Below, piece by piece: positions 50,491 through 59,900 of a stretch of DNA of 64,000 nucleotides. Numbering within the stretch: the stretch's first letter is position 1; every line of letters begins with the position of its first letter. Origin of the DNA: Heliopora coerulea (lineage: Eukaryota; Cnidaria; Anthozoa; Scleralcyonacea; Helioporidae); the NCBI GenBank assembly GCA_030142905.1, contig JASJOG010000138.1, forward strand, positions 326,501-390,500, read 5' to 3'. Under the pieces are notes generated by a model. It made no database searches, was not told where the DNA came from, and was given only the letters and a program-made list of their open reading frames with translations. The position numbers and the translations under genes are program-made.

Positions 50491-50896
50491 AGATAAGTGA
50501 GATTTTATTAAAGATCGTACGAAGAGAGTGCTCAATACCAAAGTAGAGCGAATACAATAGCAAGACAAGGTAAACTTGGGTTACTTCATAAAAATTTACT
50601 ACAAATTTGTTTCGTATGGCAAGCTGGGCTTGCCACACTCGTCAGGTAGTGATCGCATGTGATGTAGTTGCCTAGGAGACTTGATAGTGCCTATTGAGAT
50701 TACGTCATACAATAAAGAGGTGAATTAATAAATATTACAGAGCAAGTGCTTTTTCCTATGCCTACAAGTTGTGATTAGTTCGTTTCTGGAATTTAATGAG
50801 CTTAGCTCAGGATGGCAGATGATAAGAAATTTTTCATGCAAACATAAATTACATTTTTTTGTGCTGCTGGAATATGCTTTACACTGTCTGATAATT
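50491..50896 (-). mobile_element. Penelope-like element 3' fragment
   Basis: Reverse complement matches the plus-strand copy at 24380-24800 almost base for base, including AATAAAATCTCACTT, the hammerhead-like segment (50591-50655) and the end of the GIY-YIG protein (KCNLCLHEKFLIICHPELSS to LLCNIY). It is 5'-truncated and passes directly into a (TA)n tract at 50897. Both ends touch TA-rich microsatellites. Confidence 0.85.
50591..50655 (-). ncRNA. Hammerhead-ribozyme-like motif, third copy
   Basis: CTGACGA (complement at 50639-50645), the same 11-bp stem II and GAAAC as at 24631-24700. Same reservation on stem I. Confidence 0.5.
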
Positions 50897-50954
50897 ATAT
50901 ATATATATATATATATATACATGGACATTTTGGTTTACGAAATACAGATGGCTC

Positions 50955-51105
50955 AATATCGCACAAATAGAGCAAATAGAATTATATCACTGACCTCAAA
51001 AAGTACAACAGCCTGTTTCATCTTGACAAAGAATCTTCAGGTGACCTTGAAGATTCTTTGTCAAGATGAAACAGGCTGTGGTGACTTTTTGAGATAAGCG
51101 ATATT
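50955..51105. repeat. Palindrome with inner 32-bp perfect arms
   Basis: Inner arms 51008-51039 and 51048-51079 with an 8-nt loop. Outer parts (CTCAAAAAGT/ACTTTTTGAG and AATATCGC/GCGATATT) extend the pairing with small gaps. Flanked on both sides by TA-rich tracts. Confidence 0.7.
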
Positions 51106-51189
51106 ATATATGTATATATGATGATTGCCTGAGCACGTGAAACTGAGTTGTGACAGCAAATTTTTGTCTTTCGTATTTACTTATATATA

Positions 51190-51255
51190 TGTTTGTGTGT
51201 ATGTATGTATGTATGTATGTATGTATGTTTGTACGTATGTATGTATGTATATGTG
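51190..51255. repeat. (ATGT)n microsatellite
   Basis: Runs of ATGT with GTTTGT interruptions. Confidence 0.9.
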
Positions 51256-51284
51256 GTTGTATGTGTGGGTGTATATATTTAACA

Positions 51285-51535
51285 GCTAATTGCATAAATT
51301 TTGGCAAACATAAACATGTAACAAAAATGCATGTACAGGTAAATCTGTTACTGTGAATACTTCAATCAACCTAGATACATTAGACTGCCCAACAAATGCA
51401 CCAAAAACACATATTATCTTCACTGACCATTGAAGTGAAAATAAAATGAAGATACAATGGTCTTAATATATTTGTATGTTGTTTTGTGCCATAATTTTTG
51501 CAATTTGCTGTACATACATATATACACATATATGT
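51285..51535 (+). repeat. Dispersed 250-bp repeat, copy 1
   Basis: Shares its whole length with 56377-56625 in the same orientation: TAAATTTTGGCAAACATAAA at the start and TTTTGCAATTTGCTGTA at the end, with scattered substitutions. No coding capacity. Both copies end in TA/CATA-rich DNA. The class is unknown. Confidence 0.75.
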
Positions 51536-52997
51536 ATATATACAAACATACATACATATAAAGTAGCAAAAGAATAGAAGCCACTAATTAGTTAAATAGT
51601 TATATATATACAGTATATACACATACACACACATGTATGTACATATAAGAATGGAGGAATGGGATTAAAACCCCTAACAATCTTAATGCACGTAACAGGG
51701 AAGACGTTTAAGTTTGACACACAAACCAGGGTATTTTGGAGCTGCTTCGTTGCATATTTAAAAGCAATTGTAATTGCAAAAAGTTTGCCAATAAAATAAA
51801 ATGAAGTTCAGACAGTTTGAAACAAAGAAATATACAATATAGTACACATTCCTTGTAAACAACCTTTAAAAATTTTTCAGCATCTATTACATTATCATTC
51901 AGTTTAACCCTTCAACCCCAAAATATTTCCCTACACTGCATACAATAATCCGACACAATAGAGAAAGAAACTCGGTTGGGCCGCCTTTCAGTCACATTGC
52001 CAGAAAGTTGGGAGGTGCAGAAAAAATTTGAGGCAAATGTACCAAGACGATATTTGTAATGCATGAAAAATAATCAGCCAATGTGTTTCCCTGGTGCTAA
52101 GAGCAAGAGCAAAACTCTCAGCCAAATTTGACAAAAGAATTTACCACAGCTAAAATTGGCTACTAAATTTCAAAGCTAATCTTATCATTAATCTTTTCAA
52201 ACAAAGATTTTAAGCAAAAAACTAGACGAGTAGATGCAAAAAAAACCACCACGAAACCAAAGGCAAAAACAAGGCTGCAATCCTGCAAAACAAAATGAAC
52301 ATTAAAGTGATGAAGACAGGAACTAAAAGACAAATTAATAATAAGGTACATTTTACAAAAGATTAACAACAACACACTAGTAAAGATGTAGTAAATTCTT
52401 CTCAATGTTGATTTTAAGCAGAAAGTCAAGTAATTAGATCCAAAAACATGGAGGAAAAAAATAAGGGATAAAAACAAACAAGTAAACCCTCACTGCTACC
52501 TTGCAATACAATAAGTTTGTCAAAGCAATAAAGGAATAATTATTAGCGATAAACCAATAATTATTATAATTAATCAATAATAATTATATCTATAATCATA
52601 ACTGTATGCCTAAGGTTTTCACTTCAATAACCCATTTGAACATAACAGCTTAATATTCAATTCATTGATGTAAAACTTGTATTGAATGCTACAATTATAA
52701 TCATAATTATAATTATTGTAACATATTAATCATAATTCATTATTGTAATAATTAACTACAATTATTACTTTACACCAAAGATTTTCATTTCAATAACCTG
52801 TTTCAACAAAATACACCTTAAAATTTAATTCACTGACGTAGATCTCTTATGTTATGATGATCTATATGTTATGATGAACAGAATTTATGGATCTAGTTTT
52901 GGACAACCATCCCATGTTGTTCCTCATCGTTTTTTTAAAATTACATGAAATCACAGTCTTTAAATGCACCTTGACAGGAATACAAACCTAAAGTAGA
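51536..52997. other. Repeat-poor to low-complexity intergenic/intron sequence
   Basis: No coding exon found. It contains loose tandem duplications: around 52198-52480 (GATTTTAAGCA landmarks about 190 bp apart) and 52600-52850 (TTTTCA-TTCAATAACC landmarks about 170 bp apart), with TAATTATTAT-rich tracts at 52540-52770. Confidence 0.4.
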
Positions 52998-53430
52998 TGA
53001 ATGATCTTCAAGCTCAATACTCAGAAAATGATATCTGAGCCCCAGATGGGGATCGAACCTGCAACCTTCTGATGACCAGTTAGATGCTCTAACCATTGAG
53101 CTACCAAGACTCAGATGGTGAGCTAAGTTGCAAATTCGATATATATATTATGTGCGACCTAAGCGGAAGCCACTATATATTGATAATGATTGAAGCAGTT
53201 TGATGTTTAGGAAACATGAGAGCTTGGATATATTGAAGTAGATGAACGATCTTCAAGCTCGATACTCACAAAATGATATCTGAGCCCCAGACGGGGATTG
53301 ACCCCACAACCTTCTGATGACCGGTTAGACGCTCTAACCATTGAGCTACCGAGACTCAAATGGTGAGCTAAGTTGCAAATTCAATATATATATGTGTGAC
53401 CTAAGCAGAAGCCACTATATATTACTAATG
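52998..53430 (-). repeat. Two tandem copies of tRNA-derived SINE family 1, left arm of a palindrome
   Basis: tRNA-like heads on the minus strand at 53038-53110 and 53283-53355, 245 bp apart, each with body CTTCAAGCTC...AGCCCCAG and tail GTGAGCTAAGTTGCAAATTC. The right-hand array (53506-54125) has the same units inverted. An AT-rich centre (53430-53490) separates the arms. Confidence 0.85.
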
Positions 53431-53505
53431 ATATATATATATAATAATATATAATAATATAATATATAATAATATAATATATAATATATATTGGCCTCCA
53501 CGTAG

Positions 53506-54125
53506 GTCACACATATATATCGATTTATGTTGTGGGTTCAATCCCCGTCTGGGGTTCAGATATCATTTTCTGAGTATCGAGCTTGAAGATCGTTCATCTA
53601 CTTCAATATATCCAAGCTCTCATGTTTCCTAAACATCAAACTGCTTCAATCATTATCAATATATAGTGGCTTCCGCTTAGGTCGCACATATATATATTGA
53701 ATTTGCAACTTAGCTCGCCATCTGAGTCTCGGTAGCTCAATGGTTAGAGCGTCTAACTGGTCATCAGAAGGTTGTGGGGTCGATCTCCGTCTGGGGCTCA
53801 GATATCATTTTGTGAGTATCGAGCTTGAAGATCGTTCACCTATTTCAATATATCCAAGCTCTCATGTTTCCTAAACATCAAACTGCTTCAATCATTATCA
53901 ATATATAGTGGCTTCCGCTTAGGTCGCACATATATATATTGAATTTGCAACTTAACTCGCCATCTGAGTCTCGGTAGCTCAATGGTTAGAGCGTCTAACT
54001 GGTCATCAGAAGGTTGCGGGTTCGATCCCTGTCTGGGGCTCAGATATCATTTTCTGAGTATCGAGCTTGAAGATCGTTCATCTACTTCAATATATCCAAG
54101 CTCTTGTGTTTCCTAAACATCAAAC
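53506..54125 (+). repeat. Tandem tRNA-derived SINE family 1, right arm of a palindrome
   Basis: One partial unit (53515-53660) and two full units with tRNA-like heads at 53726-53798 and 53968-54040, about 242-246 bp apart. The body TTCTGAGTATCGAGCTTGAAG, then CATGTTTCCTAAACATCAAA, then GTGGCTTCCGCTTAGGTCGC is repeated almost without change. Confidence 0.85.
53968..54040 (+). tRNA. Foldable tRNA-Thr(GGT)-like head of a SINE unit
   Basis: 73 nt with a 7-bp acceptor stem (several G-U), D-stem GCTC/GAGC, anticodon stem with 4 of 5 pairs and loop CTGGTCA (anticodon GGT), T-stem 5 pairs and loop TTCGATC. It folds well, but six further copies with shared flanks make it part of a SINE family. It could be the best-preserved copy or the array could have grown from a real gene. 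Confidence 0.4.
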
Positions 54126-54883
54126 TAATACAAACCTAATTTGAAATAAAGCAGATTAAGAGAAGAGTTACAGTATCTAGCATGACATTGATGTTCATTT
54201 AATAGTCTATTTGTATCAGTAATATCATGGTTTCCAGTGCAATTTGGAAAAAACATGCACAAGTGAGTTCTTTAATGACTATCAAAACAGCTTGAGTTTG
54301 AAGGATGAGTGGCATTCAAGGTCTTCGAAAAACTCAAATGAAAAACTGTGTATTCATTTACTCAAGTTGTGATTAAAAGCCTTTGACTTTCACGGTTAAT
54401 GTAAATGGCCTCTTTGACACCCATTGACACGTTTTAGGGTTGTAAATGTACAAATATCAGTTTTTACAGTGTTGAAACCTGTGGAACAGCTCCACACTCT
54501 CATATTCCTGAGCTTTTTACCAGTGATGAAGCTGACCATAGTAAATGGTCATGTTATTCAAACTTAACATTATCTCAGCATAGCAACTGATCATGCAGTG
54601 CAAATTTAAAATGATTTACTATATTCAGGTATCATGCCATTTACGTCCACATCCACAATTGTTACTAAAGAAATATGCGACAACTAATGGCCAAGTAAGT
54701 GGCTACGTTAAGCATGACTAGAAATTGCTACAAAAATACCTGTTGATGGATGTTTTACTTGATGTCAAAATATTGCATATAATTTTATGTTTGCAGGGTG
54801 TGAACTGTTGCTATGCACAGATAATTTTAAATTTGCATACCAAGACCTGTTGCTATGCTTAGCATCACCACAGCTTCCCCCCC
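54126..54883. other. Unassigned sequence
   Basis: No coding, RNA or repeat feature could be supported. Confidence 0.4.
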
Positions 54884-55075
54884 CATAGAAACAAAATTGA
54901 CTTCAAGATTATAATTATTCTTTATATCATAACCACTCACACTCCTATCGAAATAAAATTGACTTCAATATTATAATTATTCTTACTATATCATAACCAC
55001 CGACACTCCTATTGAAATAAAATTAACATGAACACTATTATAATTATTTTAACTATATCATAACCACTCACATGT
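54884..55075. repeat. Three tandem copies of a 63-66-bp unit
   Basis: The unit contains GAAATAAAATTGACTTCAA, then TTATAATTATTCTT, then TATATCATAACCACTCACA. Three successive copies with small differences. Confidence 0.75.
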
Positions 55076-55597
55076 CATGCTGGATATCACCTGGATGAAA
55101 GCAAGTTCCTTTCTGTTTCAAATGTGTATCCATACTGCCAAAAGAGGTAAAGTAAGAGAAATGATTGCCCTTGTTTGAGCAGTTGAAAAAATATGTAGTA
55201 AACACATAGCTTGAATGCTATATGCTATCTGCTATATGGTGACTTCTAGCATAACGAAATTTCTAATAATTGTTGGTGTTCTATTGCAGGTGTAGGTGCA
55301 AAATAGTTCTTACTGGTTACAGTGACAGTGCAAACCCAAGCCACATCTTGTGATTAAGTTATCTTTCATTCTATCTTATCTATAATGTACATTGTTTGAA
55401 CACAAGATATCATATATAAAAATAATTAAAATGAGACAAATATCCATGTACTATATATATATTCTTCTGTATGTACATACTTCCTATATGTCAACTTATA
55501 TATATGTATGACCTAAGCAACGTGAAGTTTACTTGTAATGACAGCAGGTGTGCACCTCTAGTCACTTGAGGATGCCAAGATATAAATACATATACTG

Positions 55598-55628
<31 letters not shown>

Positions 55629-55635
55629 GTATGTA

Positions 55636-55920
55636 TGAATAAATTTCATCTTACTAAGTGTAGATGTTTGTAAGCTTGGATATATTTATGATGAAAAGTT
55701 TGTTCTCAAGCTTTATCTCAGAAAATTTCTGAGTTCCCCAACAGGAATTGAACCTGTGTCTCCCAATTGCCGGTACAGTTGTTGGCAATCAGGAGACGTG
55801 GGTTCGATTCCCATTGGGGAACTCAGAAATTTTCTGGGATAAATCTTGAGAACAAACTTTTCCTCATAAACATATCCAAGATTACAAACATCTACACTTA
55901 GTAAGATGAAATTTACTTAT
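55636..55920. repeat. Palindromic tRNA-derived SINE, family 2
   Basis: Arms of about 136 bp (55636-55771 and 55784-55920) with a 12-nt loop. Each arm contains a B-box-like GGTTCGATTCCC (or its decayed form), GGGGAACTCAGAAATTTTCT, GAGAACAAACTTTT and GTAAGATGAAATTTA. The two halves face away from each other. A single-orientation relative lies at 56020-56140. Confidence 0.75.
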
Positions 55921-56019
55921 ACACACAATATCACATTGCAGGTATGTTCAGCTTTCATGTACGAAAGAGGCATATCAATATTATGAACCAGGTCTCTAAT
56001 TAACATCATACTTGCTGTC

Positions 56020-56133
56020 TGAGACCCTATAGTCTAGTGGTAAAACAACCGTACTGGCAAACAGAAGACACAAGTTTGATTCCCGTTGGGGAACTCTGAA
56101 ATTTTCTGAGATAAAGCTTGAGAACAAACTTTT

Positions 56134-56140
<7 letters not shown>
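56020..56140 (+). repeat. tRNA-derived SINE, family 2, single copy
   Basis: tRNA-like head with A box (TAGTCTAGTGGTAAAACA) and B box (AGTTTGATTCCCG), then GGGGAACTCTGAAATTTTCT and GAGAACAAACTTTTCATCAT, running into a (TA)n tract at 56139-56177. Confidence 0.7.
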
Positions 56141-56183
<43 letters not shown>

Positions 56184-56376
56184 ATATATGGATTGCCACC
56201 ACCAAAACAAACAAATAAAAATAAAACTAGTTAAGGTTGACAAATTTTCAACTGTATTTCACAGCCTTCATCAGGTCAACTGAGTTGACCTTGACATATG
56301 TCCTTACTTATTTGCTGAATTGCCAAGCAGGCAACTGTTTCACACATATATATACACATACATACGTACATACATC

Positions 56377-56625
56377 AAATTGTATAAATTTTGGCAAACA
56401 TAAACATGTCGTAAAAAAAAACATGTATAGGTAAATTTGTAACCATAAATACTTTAATCAACCTTAATACACTAGACTGGCCAACAGATGTACCAAAAAA
56501 CACATAGCAAATCTTCACTGATCATTGAAGTGTAAATAAGGAGATACAATAGTCTTGATATGTTTATATGTTATGTTTTGTGCCATAATTTTTGCAATTT
56601 GCTGTATACATATACATATATACTT
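56377..56625 (+). repeat. Dispersed 250-bp repeat, copy 2
   Basis: Same repeat as 51285-51535. Ends at a CATA/TA-rich tract followed by (GT)n around 56636-56655. Confidence 0.75.
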
Positions 56626-56907
56626 TATCTTTGATGTGTGGTGTGTGTGTGTGCACCACCACAACAGGAGGGGAAGACAAAAACACTTGAAAAAAACTGC
56701 ACAAATTGATTGGTAAGAAGTAAAGAATAAAACATAAACCAACAAACGTCATTTTATTGTCCACTTTTTGAAATTGATGGCAGCTTTTTGTTTTTCCTTA
56801 GGCACAATGGACATGTCATCAGTGCAGTGTGCAGTAAATTAGCATAATGTTTTGTGGACTGGTTTTGGAAACTGTCATGGCCCACATGCGAAATAGACTC
56901 TTCATAC

Positions 56908-59900
56908 CTTTTTTTCTATGTCATCAATTGAACATGTTCTGGCTGATTTTAATGATAACTAAATAAATTTAAAAGACCATTAATGGATTGTATCAATCCT
57001 TGTGAATAGTCTATGGATAGCCATAAAGGGAATGAATTTCTCTTCTGGTTGTTTGAAAGGGCTAACCCTGACTGAACCTCAATATAGAATGGTCAAACCT
57101 GGTAGGGTTATCCAGTATAAGTAAACACACACCTGCATACTAACTGATAATCTGTGATACCAGGGAACCACTCTGGAGAGGAATGATCAATGAGGGAATT
57201 GTCTGTGGGCCAGGCCTGTTCATGTGGCTGAGAATGTGACTGTGTCAAGCCTTTGAATTGAATGTGTTGCAGGGTTAAAACTGCATTTCTAAGGAGAATG
57301 TAAAGTACTGTATAAGGGAAAAAGGGTGTGTATGCAGGGTATATAAGGGGTATATATGGGATATATGAGGGGTATGTAGAGTACATGTATATGTAAGGTA
57401 ACTGTCATTTAAGGGACATTGAGAAATGTGTGAGGGGTGTGTGAGGGTTACGAAAGGGATGTGTTAGGATCAAGAATCCTTCTTTGCCAAAGAAGCCATG
57501 CAGATGCTAGGTGGTTATGTGGTTGGATGCCATTTAGTGAAGGAACACAAATTCTCAGCTCAATCAATCACCTCCCTACATTAATACTGACTTATACATT
57601 TATAAGATTGTGCACTATAGCAAGGGTCTACTTATGACCAAATGTCTACATAGCTCACCCCAGCTATTACAATATCATTGCATGATTTCTTTATTTTTGT
57701 ACCGTAATTATCACTTGACTTACATTAGACTGCTTCCACAACAATTCAAATTTTGGACCAACTTGGAATTCCACTCCTTGAATAGCTGCAAGGATGAATA
57801 TAAAGTTTAGTCCAAACCTTGCCTCCATAGCACTCAGGTCATGGTTACCATCCTACAAGCTCAACCACTGTGGATCATAAAAAGTCCCTAATACCAACAG
57901 ATAAGGTTGGGTTTAGATCTGGGAGTGAGAGTCAGTTTTTAACATGACTGTCCTTACAGATCAAGGAGGAGAGTATAGAAACAAAGATCTAGTGGGAAAA
58001 TCAGGGAGAATTAATAAAAGAAGTTGAACTGGTGGAAATGAAGAGGTAAAGGAATGAGATGGAAGAGGAGTTGAGAAAAGAAGACCAGGGGGGCAAGGTA
58101 GTGATGTGATTGGGGTGGGTGAGGTAAAGCAAAAAAGTGAAAAGATAAAGAAGAGGAGAAGACTAAAGGGAGAACAGTACCTGATATAAGTTTGGGTGCA
58201 GATTGTTGTCTTGTTGTATTCTGCATTGGTCTTGTTTTCTGATATGTTGAAGGACCAGGTATAGTAGGATACCCACCATGATGTGAGTGAACTGGGTAAG
58301 GTACACCAGGATTGGGTGGAGCAGGATAACTAAAAAGTAGAGAGAAGAATTTGGTATTACCACAACAACTAGCAAACCCTGAGGTTTGCTGAATTAAAGT
58401 CTTGTTTTGACTAAGTACCCTGTCTTGCTGGTCAGAAACAGGAAATAAAACGAAACTTTGTTTACACTCATCAATGCTGCTTTGCACCATTGACCTGCCA
58501 GAGTATGGCACTCTAGTTACACAACATAGCTTGCACCACTATGTGCCTCTGAACTTTTATACAGTCATGAGTGAAAGGAGCAGGCAATGATGAAATAACG
58601 TTCAAATGGGTACTACTACTACAGCACCTAGGTGGTGGAAGGGGGTGACACAGGCTCAACTATTAATGCAGGAAGTTTAAAATAGTAAATATGATTATTA
58701 ACAATAAGCTCACTAACTATAAAAATTGAGTAATTAAAACTTCAAATATTCCATTGTATATTGACAACCCTGTCTTCAAGCACAGTAAGCTTATTATATT
58801 TCTTGGTCATAAACAATGTGGCCATTTCAAACAAGGAAAATATTGCATGATTTCCAGGTTTACCCTGCCAAACTCTAGATCACTTAACAGACCCAAGATA
58901 TCATGCAGTAACATTATTTTTCTGCTACATGCATTACAATCTCAGGAACTATCATTATCCAGCATTACCAGAATGCATAAAGTGATGTTCCATTGACTTC
59001 AAAATTTGAGGACTTCCTGGTGGAGTACTCTCCAGAACCTTTTTACAGACCATTTTGATGACAACATTTTTCACCTTTGTTCATAAAACTCTTTCACAAA
59101 ACATCTTGATTGAAGAAACATTAATCACTAGTTTTTAAATATTCTCCTCAAACTCATCGATAATTTGTGAGAATTTTATTCAATGTGACAATCCCACTCT
59201 GTCAGGGGAATGGGCTTTCAAACACTTCATCTAACACTAGCATTTCATTTATGTTAATTAAACTATCTCCAAGTCCCACAACAACACCTGACTGGCTCAT
59301 TGCCTTTCATTTGAGGAGCCATTTCAAAAACTTGTTCTGTGTGTTTGATCATGGTATCAAAACATGAGAAAGCAATGAATCTCTCATGGCTTTGCCCCTC
59401 AAGATTCATTGCTTTCTCGTGTTTTGATACCGTGATCAAACAATTGAACTCATTTTTGAAATAGCACATACAGAAATATTCACACAAACATCTCATCATA
59501 CCTTGGCTGGATGTTAGGAGGTCGGTAAGGCATGTTAGCGTGGGTTCCATAGGGTGATTGTCTCCAGGATGTCTGGTATGGAGCAGTTTGATAACATATA
59601 TTCAAACCATTTACATCATTCCTGGAGAGAAAAGAAACTAAAATGTCAACTTTATTTGAAATAAAAACCATGAAGGCAATAAAGAGAAAAGTGGAGCAAA
59701 CAATTTAACACATCTAAAATCAAATGAATCACTGACAGGCAACAGCAGTTATGAATATCCACAAATATTTGATTTACCAACAGCAACAGTCAAAATTTAA
59801 AGTCTTGCATAAAAAGTACTATTTAAGATCTTGGGTTTTGTTCAATCCATTGTTCCATGTCTAACTGTTATTACTGGTAGCCAAAACATCTGGCAATTTT

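Noticed and set aside
55996..56214. 72-residue ORF with an Ile/Tyr run
   Set aside because: Translation of a (TA)n microsatellite joined to a SINE.
57108..57386. 92-residue ORF with Tyr/Pro repeats as a separate gene
   Set aside because: Only its central part fits the MVB12-like gene; the Tyr/Pro start comes from GGGTATAT-type simple repeats.
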